From Candidatus Saccharimonadota bacterium (GTDB lineage Bacteria > Patescibacteriota > Saccharimonadia > Saccharimonadales > Saccharimonadaceae), in assembly GCA_030528025.1 (NCBI GenBank), contig JAUMZP010000001.1, forward strand, positions 186,001 through 250,000: a stretch of DNA of 64,000 nt, in the 5' to 3' direction. The notes under the pieces are model-generated. The model was not told the origin of the DNA. It saw only the letters and a list, made by a program, of their open reading frames with translations, and made no database searches. Positions 27,499 through 36,458 of this stretch are shown here, piece after piece (position 1 is the first letter of the stretch; every line of letters begins with the position of its first letter). A program made the position numbers and the translations under genes.

Positions 27499-27504
27499 TA
27501 TAAT
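27499..27504 (+). promoter_or_regulatory. -10 box of the large exported protein gene
   Basis: TATAAT with the ATG at 27512 only 7 bases further on, the same leaderless arrangement as in other single genes of the window. It argues against the upstream in-frame ATG at 27449. Confidence 0.6.
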
Positions 27505-27511
27505 CATAAGC

Positions 27512-29926
27512 ATGACATTTGTATATTTTTGTCGCCAATCACTGGTGCGTGCTGGCCTGCTGGGGTTACTGTGCGCTGTGGGGGTGAGTGCGGCGCTGGG
27601 CGGGCTGGTGGCAGCTCGGCCCAACAATGATGTAGAGGCGAAGTTGCCCGAGCTATGCCGCAGTGGCAGTCCCTGTGCAGTAGTGTGGTTTTCGCAGCCT
27701 GGCGAGCAGAATTATTATAAATCGGGTATATCAATTGACCACAATCAGACAGGCCTCGTCGATATTGTCATTCGTGGCTCGGGTTACTCAGGTAACCGCT
27801 CGGGTCCCTTCGACATTAGCTCGATGCACCTCGACCGCAACATGAATTGGAACTACAACCGCAATAGCCGTATCAAGAACGTCCAGTCGAGCGTGATGTA
27901 CCGTGGGCGCGTCAGTGGCCAAAACCAATACACCAGCCAGGGGGGTGAAGTGCGAGCGCAACTCGACATTGGCCAGTTTGATATCCCGGTGGGGCAGTCG
28001 CGTACGGTGGGGATTGGTCTGTATAGCTGTATCTCAACTGATGGCGGGCGTACCCTTGCCGCCAGTGAGAATATTGCCTGTGGTACGAGTGATGTGAAGG
28101 TGACGATCACGCGGCGCATCCCACCCTGGACGATCAATGGCCAAAGCTATGTGGGCAAGCAGTGGCCTGGCACGCAAAATATGCAAAAATCCGTCCGAGC
28201 CTTTCCGGGTGAACAAATCTACTGGGCGCATGATCTCCGCAACAATGGTCCCAACAGTGCAACCGTGTCCGTGGGGATGGATGGCACTGGCTTTGCTAAT
28301 AATTACAGTGGCGGGCATAGCTTAGCGCGCAATGTGACGGGCCAGTCTGGACAGCTCTTTTATACGGTGTATCCAAGTGGCGGCATGACTGACCGCTTCA
28401 CGAGTTATCGCATCCAAACGAGCGACGTTGGCCGCACACTCTGTCAACGAATATCGTGGTCACCTGGCATTGCTGGTGACCCAGCGTGGCGACGCAGCGA
28501 TCCGGCGTGTGCTAGTGTGCACTCAGACTTTGAGCTCTATCCATCGGCCACAATTGATGGCAAGAAGCTTGCGACGCTGGAGGGTGGGAATATTGCGCCC
28601 AGTCGGATTGACGAATCCATCCACAACACTGGTGCAAGCCTCGACAAAGACCGGAGCGAGAGCGAAGCCGCGGTCTACCAGTTTATCGTGCGAGGGCAGC
28701 ACCGCCAGCAGTTCCTTGGCAGCTTGAGCAGCATCTTCGATCGTGGGGCAGCAGTGGGCTATCCCTATGCCCTGGGTAGCTACAGTGGCAGTGACACAGC
28801 GTGCACCTGGCTGCGCGGCAAGCAGCCGATCGACTGCACCAACGAGCCCACCTTTCATGAGAATAAAAAATATCTCGACAGCCACACGCGCCTGAATGAC
28901 ACCAAAGATATCAATGCTGCCGATGCCAAGGTAGGAGATATGATTTGCCGCATTGTTGCTATCAAAGATTATAATTATAAACACACCGACGGCAATGAGC
29001 GTCGTATTTCCTCGCCCGCCTGCGTAACGGTGACGAAGCTACCATGGGTGCAGATCTGGGGTGGCGACTTGCGCGTTGGTAACGGTATTGGCGCGGCGAG
29101 TGGTAATGGCAATGCACAAATCGTTACTCTCAAGACAACTAAGGATGGTAATATGTATGGCAGTTGGGCTGAGTATGGCATGATGGCACCGCAAAATGGC
29201 GGCAAAATCCTATCAGCCACTGGTGGTGTATTATCTGGTCGGCGGGGGTATGGTGGTGATTATGACCGCTCGAAGGATAGCCTTGCCTTTGCTAATACCG
29301 CTACGCCAGCTGGTCGCTGGGCACCACCGAGCAATGTGAAAGTGCCAAGCTTTGGCCGAGGTGTAGTGGCTGGTACATCGATTGATGTCGGGAGCTTTGC
29401 TGGCCACAATGTGCGCAGCGTCAATGGCGATGCTGCCATTCACGGTACACTGCCAGGCAGTAGCACGCTGGTGGTGGAAGCAAGCGGCACAGTGACGATT
29501 GATGGCGACCTCAAGTATGGTGCCACTACGGTAGATGATGCTACCAAGCTTTCGCAGCTCGTCATTAAGGCTAAGAATATCGTTGTCAGGCATAATGTTA
29601 AAGAAGTGAATGCCTGGCTGATTGCTCAGCCAACCGGTGGCAGTGGGGGAGTCATTTCTACCTGCGACGAGATCCGTCACGTTGGTGCGTATTTCAATGG
29701 TCTCACCGCCGAGACCTGCAAAGAAAAGCTCACCATCAACGGTACTATCATGGCGCGTCAGCTCCAGCTGCGTCGCACCTTTGGTGCTGAGAAGGATAAC
29801 CTTGCCGAAGCCGCTGAGGTACTCAACCAACGTGCCGATGTCTTTATGTGGGGCTCGCGCTACAACAAAAACAACGACTTGCCCATCACCACCGCTACCA
29901 CAACAGAAGCCGCACCGCGGTTTTAG
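27512..29926 (+). CDS. Large exported protein of unknown function (804 aa)
   Basis: Not recognised. A basic start and a hydrophobic stretch (LVRAGLLGLLCAVGVSAALGGLVAA, ending near residue 33) form a signal peptide or anchor. The mature part is rich in Gly, Ser, Asn and aromatic residues with repeated beta-type segments, as in surface proteins. Several paired cysteines (for example LCRSGSPC and TACTWLRGKQPIDC) could form disulfides. The last 250 residues contain SGTVTIDGDLKYG and KLTINGTIMARQLQLRRTFG, a pattern like polymer-forming beta-helix domains. No sortase motif or C-terminal membrane segment is seen. It is transcribed alone, with a terminator at 29955. Confidence 0.75.
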   Translation: MTFVYFCRQSLVRAGLLGLLCAVGVSAALGGLVAARPNNDVEAKLPELCRSGSPCAVVWFSQPGEQNYYKSGISIDHNQTGLVDIVIRGSGYSGNRSGPFDISSMHLDRNMNWNYNRNSRIKNVQSSVMYRGRVSGQNQYTSQGGEVRAQLDIGQFDIPVGQSRTVGIGLYSCISTDGGRTLAASENIACGTSDVKVTITRRIPPWTINGQSYVGKQWPGTQNMQKSVRAFPGEQIYWAHDLRNNGPNSATVSVGMDGTGFANNYSGGHSLARNVTGQSGQLFYTVYPSGGMTDRFTSYRIQTSDVGRTLCQRISWSPGIAGDPAWRRSDPACASVHSDFELYPSATIDGKKLATLEGGNIAPSRIDESIHNTGASLDKDRSESEAAVYQFIVRGQHRQQFLGSLSSIFDRGAAVGYPYALGSYSGSDTACTWLRGKQPIDCTNEPTFHENKKYLDSHTRLNDTKDINAADAKVGDMICRIVAIKDYNYKHTDGNERRISSPACVTVTKLPWVQIWGGDLRVGNGIGAASGNGNAQIVTLKTTKDGNMYGSWAEYGMMAPQNGGKILSATGGVLSGRRGYGGDYDRSKDSLAFANTATPAGRWAPPSNVKVPSFGRGVVAGTSIDVGSFAGHNVRSVNGDAAIHGTLPGSSTLVVEASGTVTIDGDLKYGATTVDDATKLSQLVIKAKNIVVRHNVKEVNAWLIAQPTGGSGGVISTCDEIRHVGAYFNGLTAETCKEKLTINGTIMARQLQLRRTFGAEKDNLAEAAEVLNQRADVFMWGSRYNKNNDLPITTATTTEAAPRF

Positions 29927-29954
29927 CTATGATGATTAGCTACAGGCCACAAGA

Positions 29955-29986
29955 AAAGGAGTAGGCTAGGAGCCGCTCCTTTATTG
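29955..29986 (+). terminator. Terminator after the large exported protein gene
   Basis: AAAGGAG and CTCCTTT pair around a 14-base loop containing GGCTAGGAGCC; TTATT overlaps the end of the stem. Confidence 0.7.
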
Positions 29987-30026
29987 CGGTAGAAGATACC
30001 AGACTCAATATAGCAAAAAGCGTGAG

Positions 30027-30799
30027 CTATAGTTGCTCCAACTCCTGGCCGGGCTGGTTCTTGGCATCTTTTAGCTTTTGGCGCATCGCTGCTGGATCAA
30101 AGTTACCAGTGAATCCCATGATCATGTCGGTTATATCGGTATAGGACTCGATGATAGCTGGCTCATTTGTTGAAGCGCGAAGGCCAGTTGGTGATGACTC
30201 GTCGAGCTTCAGAGTAAGCAGTTTCGAGTGACCGTACTCCGATCCTGAGTGCCTATTACCAGAAGTAGAGCGAGTGTCTAGCTTGACAATATCGGGTAAA
30301 CACATAATAGTCAATGCGTGAGAACCATAGCCTACTGGAATAAAGTTTCCCTCACAGCTTTTCGTTGGTACCCAGACAACATTTTGGTCGTAATACGATA
30401 CTTCTTTGTCCTCAAATACTACACCGTTTGGCCCAATCGAGACAAGCGACTGCTGTGTAGTTGTCTCGTCTTTCTCGAGCTGTCCGCGTGAGAAAGGATA
30501 ATCTCTTGGATGAGTAATCTTGCTGCCCTGTTCTAGATAGGCATAGAGCCATAACGCGTATAGGTTGGGTCATGCAGGGTATGCCCCAGAACGTTCCAGG
30601 AATTCTCTACGCATTGCTCGAGAGCGCTGAGCCTCACGCTGATATTCGAGCATTTCTTCCTCGTGTCTACGTCGCTCTTCTGCAAGTCGATCTGCCGCAG
30701 CCACAAGCGCTCGCCGTGTCCGGCTGCCGGACGACTTACCGCTCAATTCATTGGGGGGGTGGTATTTGGTTCTTGAGAGAGTCGATCAAAGAATTTCAT
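30027..30799 (-). pseudogene. Broken gene: frameshift at a C7 run and in-frame TGA
   Basis: From ATG 30799 (TGAGG upstream) the frame reads MKFFDRLSQEPNTTPP and then stops just after a run of seven C (G7 at 30753-30759 on +). Shifting one base there opens a long frame with a basic coiled-coil stretch (RRALVAAADRLAEERRRHEEE). This meets a TGA (TCA at 30570-30572 on +) between GAYPA and PNLYALWLYAYLEQ. After that the same frame runs on to the stop at 30027. The rebuilt product would be about 255 residues, soluble and not recognised. Two lesions make it most likely a decayed gene; sequencing error or phase variation at the C7 run are alternatives. Confidence 0.7.
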
Positions 30800-30864
30800 A
30801 ATAACCTCATATATCAGACAATGATGAAAAAGTCAATTACTGATATTTTCCTCCACCAACCCCC

Positions 30865-30894
30865 TTGCCTAAACCAATGTCGCTTATGTATAAT
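30865..30894 (+). promoter_or_regulatory. Promoter of the pilus operon (pilM)
   Basis: TTGCCT (30865-30870), an 18-base spacer and TATAAT (30889-30894). The ATG of pilM is 8 bases after the -10 box. Confidence 0.8.
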
Positions 30895-30902
30895 AGATAA
30901 GT

Positions 30903-31955
30903 ATGAAGTTTCAAAAAGGGTCGGGCGATTTCTTTGCACTCGATATCGGCACCAATGCCGTGCGGGTTTTGCAGTTAGTACCAGCTGGCGACGAGTGGGA
31001 GCTCGTAGCACATGGGTATGCGCCCGTTGACCGCCGTATTACTAGCAGCGATGCACCAGAGTCGCGCCGTCGCCTGGGCGAAGTTATTATGACTGCCGTG
31101 GGCCAGAGTGGTATCAAGACGAAGAATGTTGCGATTGGCCTCCCTTCCAACAAGACCTTTACAACAGTGGTCGATGTGCCGCAAGTTTCCGATGCCGAGC
31201 TGCGTGCCACGATGAAATACCAAATTGACCAATATGTGCCAATGTCAGACGACGCTAAGGTAGATTGGGTGCTGCTTGGGCCATCGCTCCATGCGAGCGA
31301 TCAGCAAGAGGTGCTGATTAGCAGTGTGTCGAAGGGGTATAGTGAGGATCAGCTTGAGTTTATCGAGGGCCTCGGACTGAATGTGGTTGCTATCGAGCCC
31401 GACCCAATTGCGATGGTGCGAGCCTTTGCATCACCTCAGCAAGCGGCAAATGGTGCCGCGGTGATGCTGATCGACATTGGCGAACTCTCGACTGACCTCG
31501 CCATTACCTACGGTGGAGCACCGCGCCTTGTTCGGACTATTCCGTCTGGTGTCAGCAGCCTCGTCAAGTCGGCAGTACAAAACCTCAGCGTTCAGGAGGA
31601 CCAAGCTCGGCAGTTCATTCTCAAGTTTGGTCTGGCGGAGGATAAGCTCGATGGGCAAGTGGTGCGCGCTATTGAGGGTGTGCTGGATAACTTTGCCAGC
31701 GAGCTTATTAAATCAATCAAATTCTTCCAGACGCGCTACGCCAGTGCCCAGGTGTCGAGTATTACACTGACGGGCTTTGGCGAGATGATTCCACATCTCA
31801 GCGAGTATGTTGCAGCCAAGGTAGAGGTTCCGACCACCCCTGGTAACCCCTGGCATGGTATCCATATGCCGCAGACGAGCCAAGAGCAATTGGCTAACGT
31901 CGCACCAGAGTTTGCCACAGCAGTGGGCCTAGCAAAACGGAGGAACGACGCATGA
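30903..31955 (+). CDS. pilM: Type IV pilus assembly protein PilM
   Basis: Actin-like cytoplasmic protein that links the pilus motor to the inner-membrane PilN/PilO complex. The 350 residues start FFALDIGTNAVRVLQL (ATPase phosphate loop) and contain VAIEPDPIAMVRAF and VMLIDIGELSTDLAI, the second nucleotide-binding loop. It is the first gene of an operon running through pilC with gaps of at most about 20 bases. It overlaps pilN by four bases (ATGA). Confidence 0.94.
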   Translation: MKFQKGSGDFFALDIGTNAVRVLQLVPAGDEWELVAHGYAPVDRRITSSDAPESRRRLGEVIMTAVGQSGIKTKNVAIGLPSNKTFTTVVDVPQVSDAELRATMKYQIDQYVPMSDDAKVDWVLLGPSLHASDQQEVLISSVSKGYSEDQLEFIEGLGLNVVAIEPDPIAMVRAFASPQQAANGAAVMLIDIGELSTDLAITYGGAPRLVRTIPSGVSSLVKSAVQNLSVQEDQARQFILKFGLAEDKLDGQVVRAIEGVLDNFASELIKSIKFFQTRYASAQVSSITLTGFGEMIPHLSEYVAAKVEVPTTPGNPWHGIHMPQTSQEQLANVAPEFATAVGLAKRRNDA

Positions 31956-32677
31956 TAGAGATTAACCTCATTCCTGATGTCAAGCGCGAATACCTGCATG
32001 CCCAGCGTATGCGCAATGGTGTGATATCGCTCTCCATTCTCGTGAGCATCATCGCTGGTGCAGCGGTGGCGCTGCTAGTGGTGTATGTTGGTACGCAGAG
32101 CGCTCGCGAGTGGCTGACCGACAACGAGATCAAAGACCAGTACGGCAAGATTAGTAGTGTTAAAGATGCCAATCAGATTGTCACCATCCAGAACCAACTA
32201 GCCCAGCTTTCCTCGATGCACAAGGATAAGAGTATTGACTCGCGTATCTTCGATGTGCTCAGTGCCATCAACCCTGCTGCGCCCAATGATGTGAAGATGT
32301 CGACTGTCAGCCTCGATCCGTCTGAAACGAAGCTCTCCATCGAGGGGTCGGCAGCCAACAGTTTTGAGGCGACAGACAAACTCAAGAAAATGATCCTCAA
32401 CACCAAGCTGAGTTACACTGATAGCGATAACCGTGTCCAGACCGTCAAGCTGGCTGACGATGTGACGGTGAGCGATACCAGCTATGGTGAGGATGCCAGT
32501 GGGGCTAAGGTGCTGCGCTTCAAGCTGACCTTTACCTACCCCAAGGAGCTTCTCGCTAATAGCTCCAAGAATCTGCGCATTGAAGCCCCAACTGGTAGTA
32601 CTAATGTGACCGACTCACGCCTACATGTGCCCGATAGCCTCTTTACGCCCAAGGCGACCAACAAGGAGAAGAACTAA
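31952..32677 (+). CDS. pilN: PilN-like pilus alignment-complex protein
   Basis: The 241 residues begin MIEINLIPDVKREYLHAQR, a good match to the PilN cytoplasmic motif (INLLP) that binds PilM. One membrane segment at about 25-47 follows, then a periplasmic alpha/beta domain. Its longer than usual C-terminal region ends in polar sequence. It overlaps pilM by four bases and abuts pilO directly. Confidence 0.88.
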   Translation: MIEINLIPDVKREYLHAQRMRNGVISLSILVSIIAGAAVALLVVYVGTQSAREWLTDNEIKDQYGKISSVKDANQIVTIQNQLAQLSSMHKDKSIDSRIFDVLSAINPAAPNDVKMSTVSLDPSETKLSIEGSAANSFEATDKLKKMILNTKLSYTDSDNRVQTVKLADDVTVSDTSYGEDASGAKVLRFKLTFTYPKELLANSSKNLRIEAPTGSTNVTDSRLHVPDSLFTPKATNKEKN

Positions 32678-33361
32678 ATGAGTAAGAAAGACGCCGCCAT
32701 CCACAAGCGCCAACAGATCGAGCAGTCCAGCCGAGTAATGTTCCTTTGGGTGGCTGGAGCCTCAGTAATTGTGGGTTTCGCACTGGTGATATCGTGGTTT
32801 TTGGTACAGCAAATTATCTTCAAGGAGCGGGTGCTTGGCGAGAAAAATAACACTGCTGCCGTACTCAAGAACAACAACGACGCAGTCGAGAAGCTACGCG
32901 GCGAGCTGAAGGTGCTCGAGACCAACTCACACCTCAATGCCAGCCGCATCAACAATGATGAGAAGGCTCTTCAGGTGGTGCTTGATGCTCTACCAGCGGA
33001 GGATAATGCTCTCGCGTTGGGTGCTTCGCTCCAGTCTAAGCTGGTCAATGGCGTGGCAGGAGTGTCACTCGATTCGCTTAATATCGACCAAACGGACGAC
33101 AGTGAGTCGTCTGGCAGCACTGGTGCAGCCGCTAGCAATGGCAACTTGCAGTCCATCCACTTCACTATGGAGGTATCGGCCAGTAACCCCAATGCTCTGC
33201 GCGAGCTTTTGCAGCGCTTCGAGCGCTCCATCCGCGTGATTGAGATTGACCGCATGACCATTGAGCGGACCGACAGCAAAGTCGCCATGAAGATCTCGGC
33301 CCACGCCTACTACTCGCCAGCCAAAACCATCGAGCTAAAGAAAAAGGATATCAAACCATGA
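32678..33361 (+). CDS. pilO: PilO-like pilus alignment-complex protein
   Basis: A single-span membrane protein of 227 residues: short cytoplasmic start, membrane segment near 22-48, a coiled-coil stretch (LKNNNDAVEKLRGELKVLE) and a ferredoxin-like periplasmic end. The layout is that of PilO, partner of PilN. It overlaps the next small gene by four bases. Confidence 0.85.
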   Translation: MSKKDAAIHKRQQIEQSSRVMFLWVAGASVIVGFALVISWFLVQQIIFKERVLGEKNNTAAVLKNNNDAVEKLRGELKVLETNSHLNASRINNDEKALQVVLDALPAEDNALALGASLQSKLVNGVAGVSLDSLNIDQTDDSESSGSTGAAASNGNLQSIHFTMEVSASNPNALRELLQRFERSIRVIEIDRMTIERTDSKVAMKISAHAYYSPAKTIELKKKDIKP

Positions 33362-33588
33362 AGAAGACCGACATCGCAATGATTATTTTGATCGCTAGTA
33401 TATCAGTAGTGGTGGCGTTTTTTGTGGCGAGCAGTATCCCATTTTTGCAAATGCCGCAGCGTGGCACCAAGGTAGAGACAGTCGAGAAGCTCTCGGATAC
33501 GATTGATGAACCAGACAGTGCAGTGTTTAATAAGGAGGCGATTAACCCAGCGGTCGAGACGATCATTGGGCAATCGCAGCAGAAATAA
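33358..33588 (+). CDS. Small membrane protein of the pilus operon (76 aa)
   Basis: The 76 residues have a membrane segment at about 6-28 (IAMIILIASISVVVAFFVAS) and a short polar exterior part. Position and start overlap with pilO suggest a pilus role. PilP would normally be next, but the typical lipoprotein signal and beta domain are missing. Function is therefore unknown. Confidence 0.7.
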   Translation: MKKTDIAMIILIASISVVVAFFVASSIPFLQMPQRGTKVETVEKLSDTIDEPDSAVFNKEAINPAVETIIGQSQQK

Positions 33589-33600
33589 CAGAGGTAGCGT

Positions 33601-35364
33601 GTGGCACTGATGACAAGTGATATGCAAGAAAAACTCACTACACTCCTTGTTGACGAAGGGCTGATCACGCGCCAACGCCTTGATGATGCTACCAAGCTGG
33701 CACGTGAGAGTGGCCGACCACTATTGACTGTGCTAACTGATGAGTCGGCGATCGATAATGAGCTGCTTACCCGAGCGATTGCCCATGTGTCTGGTGTGCC
33801 GTATGTCAATCTCACTAATACAATTGTCGACCAAGATATCCTCACGCTTTTGCCATCGGATATTGCCGAGCGCTTCATGGCAGTACCACTAGCCGAGGTG
33901 CAGAACCGCTTGGCGGTGGCGATGATTGATGCCAACAACGTCCAGGCGGTCGATTACCTTGCCAACCGCGTCCAGCGCCCACTCAAGGTCTTTATGGCGT
34001 CGGAGGCTGGGGTGCGTCATGTGCTCGAGCAGTACCGCACCGACCTCAGTAGTGTCAATGTGGCAGCTCAAGTGTCGCAGGCTGAGGCAGCCGCTGAAGC
34101 TCGGGGCGATATCAAGACAATCGTCCAAGACTCGCCGATTAGTCGAGCTCTGAGTACTATCCTTGAATATGCCGTAAAGAGCCGCGCGAGCGATATCCAC
34201 ATTGAGCCGCTCGAGAAGTCGCTTAAGATCCGCTGCCGTGTCGATGGCGTGCTACGTGAAGTTATGCAATTACCTAAGAGTATCGAGCCGGCACTGGTAA
34301 GCCGGATCAAGATCCTGTCTGAGTTGAAGATCGATGAACACCGTATCCCGCAGGATGGGCAGTTTGCCGTCAAGGTGGCAGATAAGGAAGTTGACCTCCG
34401 TATTGCTATTAGCCCAGTGGTGTGGGGTGAGCAGGTAGTGATCCGTTTGTTGGATAAGACTGGCACATCCTTCGAGCTCGAGCAGATGGGCTATGCTGGG
34501 CGCGCCCTCCGGCTCATTCGCCAGGGGATCCACCGCCCCAATGGGATGATTCTCACCAGTGGCCCGACCGGTAGTGGTAAGTCGACCAGCCTCTATGCAC
34601 TGATTAAAGAAATTAAGGACGATACCATCAACATCGTCACACTGGAAGACCCCGTGGAATACAAAATGGAGGGAGTCAACCAGATCCAGGTTAATAGTGA
34701 CGTTGGTCTTACCTTTGCTAATGGTCTGCGCAGTATTCTCCGCCAAGACCCTGATGTGGTGATGGTGGGGGAGATCCGCGACAACGAGACGGCCAACCTC
34801 GCTGTTCAGGCAGCATTGACGGGTCACCTTGTCTTTAGTACGCTCCACACCAACTCGGCAGCGGGAGTGTTGCCGCGCTTGCTCGATATGCATATCGAGC
34901 CATTCCTCATTGCTAGCACCGTTAATACCATCATTGGCCAGCGCTTGGTACGCCGGATTGGGCCCCAGCACGAGAATTATTGGTCTAACCCGCTTGAGAC
35001 AGAGATGATCCTCAGCACTGTAGGGCATCTCTTACCCAAGACCAAGGCAGAAGCAGCCAAAATCTCGGCCGACCTTGGCTATAGTGACTTGCCGCTAGCT
35101 GGCCAAAAATCCTACCGCTTAGTGCGTGGACGGGACACGGCCAACACACCACGGGGCTACAGCGGCCGAGCCGGACTCTTTGAGGTGATGGAAGTGACAG
35201 AGGAGATCCAGCAGCTCATCACCGCCCAAGCGTCGAGTACCGAGATCCAGAAGAAAGCCATCGAGCAAGGGATGATCACGATGCGCCAAGATGGCTACCT
35301 CAAGGCGCTGCAAGGGATTACCACCCTGGAGGAAGTCAACCGTGTCACATCAGACATAGCATAA
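33601..35364 (+). CDS. pilB: Type IV pilus extension ATPase PilB
   Basis: Hexameric AAA-type motor that drives pilus assembly. The 587 residues comprise an N-terminal MshEN-type domain (about 1-150), then the secretion ATPase core. Walker A is GPTGSGKST near 321-329, followed by the Asp box (VTLEDPVEYKMEGVNQIQVN), Walker B (DPDVVMVGEIRDNETA) and the His box. The zinc tetracysteine motif of many PilB proteins is absent. A GTG start at 33601 with GAGG just upstream is used here; ATG 33610 or 33622 are alternatives. Confidence 0.95.
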   Translation: MALMTSDMQEKLTTLLVDEGLITRQRLDDATKLARESGRPLLTVLTDESAIDNELLTRAIAHVSGVPYVNLTNTIVDQDILTLLPSDIAERFMAVPLAEVQNRLAVAMIDANNVQAVDYLANRVQRPLKVFMASEAGVRHVLEQYRTDLSSVNVAAQVSQAEAAAEARGDIKTIVQDSPISRALSTILEYAVKSRASDIHIEPLEKSLKIRCRVDGVLREVMQLPKSIEPALVSRIKILSELKIDEHRIPQDGQFAVKVADKEVDLRIAISPVVWGEQVVIRLLDKTGTSFELEQMGYAGRALRLIRQGIHRPNGMILTSGPTGSGKSTSLYALIKEIKDDTINIVTLEDPVEYKMEGVNQIQVNSDVGLTFANGLRSILRQDPDVVMVGEIRDNETANLAVQAALTGHLVFSTLHTNSAAGVLPRLLDMHIEPFLIASTVNTIIGQRLVRRIGPQHENYWSNPLETEMILSTVGHLLPKTKAEAAKISADLGYSDLPLAGQKSYRLVRGRDTANTPRGYSGRAGLFEVMEVTEEIQQLITAQASSTEIQKKAIEQGMITMRQDGYLKALQGITTLEEVNRVTSDIA

Positions 35365-35384
35365 GAAAGGAACCAATAACTACC

Positions 35385-36455
35385 ATGGAAAATAGAGAAT
35401 TACGCATAGAAGTCCTGCTCGAGGATGTGGTGCGCCGCCGCGCCTCAGACTTGCACATTCAGGTGGGGTTACCCCCCATGCTGCGCATTGATGGTGCGCT
35501 GACCCCTGTGGCTGGCTTTGGCCCGCTGGACGAAGCACAGGTGGAGCGGCTTGTTTTTGCCATTCTCGACCAAGACCAGCAGCAGGTGCTGATGAAGGAT
35601 AAAGAGTTTGACTTTAGCTTTGCCTTTGGCAATCTTGGACGCTTCCGGGTTAATGCCTTTCATGAGCGGGGCAACTTGGCGGCTGCGCTGCGCTTGATCC
35701 CAAATGAAATCAAATCTGTGACCGAGCTCGGTATGCCGCCCGTCGTCATGACCTTTGCTGACTTCCCGCGCGGCCTGGTGCTGGTAACAGGACCAACTGG
35801 TAGTGGTAAGTCTACCACACTGGCCGCTTTGATTGATAAGATCAACACTGAGAAGTCGCACCACATCATCACCATTGAAGACCCGATTGAGTTCACTCAC
35901 AAGAGTAAGCGCTCGGTGGTCGTGCAGCGCGAAGTGCACTATGATACTTACTCCTTTAGCGCTGCGCTGCGCTCCAGCCTACGCCAAGACCCAGATGTCG
36001 TGCTGATTGGTGAGATGCGCGATCTTGAGACGATCAGTGCTGCCATTACCATTGCCGAGACAGGCCACTTGGTGTTTGCCACCTTGCACACCAATAGTGC
36101 AGCACAGAGTATCGATCGCATGATCGACGTCTTCCCGCCGCACCAGCAGCCACAGATTCGAGCTCAGCTGGCCAATATCTTGATGGCAATCTGTAGCCAG
36201 CGCCTCGTGCCAGCCATCGGTGGTGGGCGAGTGGTGGCTGCTGAGGTCTTGGTAGCCAACCCAGCGGTGCGCAACGTCATCCGCGAGGGCAAGAGTCACC
36301 AGCTTGATGCCATCATCCAGACTGGAGCAGACCAAGGTATGCAGACGATGGATCGCACACTGGTGAGTCTGGTTCAGAGTGGCACCGTGACATATGATAG
36401 CGCCCGCGAGTTTGCGGTTGACCTCACCGAATTCGAGCGCTTAATGAGAGGATAA
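35385..36455 (+). CDS. pilT: Type IV pilus retraction ATPase PilT
   Basis: Motor for pilus retraction, needed for twitching and for DNA uptake. The 356 residues have Walker A GPTGSGKST near 137-145, the Asp box (HIITIEDPIEFTH), Walker B (DPDVVLIGEMRDLETI) and a C-terminal AIRNLIREGK-like segment (AVRNVIREGKSHQLDAIIQT) typical of PilT. It follows pilB after a 20-base gap that holds AAAGGA. Confidence 0.95.
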   Translation: MENRELRIEVLLEDVVRRRASDLHIQVGLPPMLRIDGALTPVAGFGPLDEAQVERLVFAILDQDQQQVLMKDKEFDFSFAFGNLGRFRVNAFHERGNLAAALRLIPNEIKSVTELGMPPVVMTFADFPRGLVLVTGPTGSGKSTTLAALIDKINTEKSHHIITIEDPIEFTHKSKRSVVVQREVHYDTYSFSAALRSSLRQDPDVVLIGEMRDLETISAAITIAETGHLVFATLHTNSAAQSIDRMIDVFPPHQQPQIRAQLANILMAICSQRLVPAIGGGRVVAAEVLVANPAVRNVIREGKSHQLDAIIQTGADQGMQTMDRTLVSLVQSGTVTYDSAREFAVDLTEFERLMRG

Positions 36456-36458
36456 TCA

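Noticed and set aside
30570-30572. In-frame TGA as evidence for UGA recoding (Gly or Trp)
   Set aside because: Other genes in the window end with TGA, for example tlyA, and the same broken gene also has a frameshift. Decay or error is simpler.
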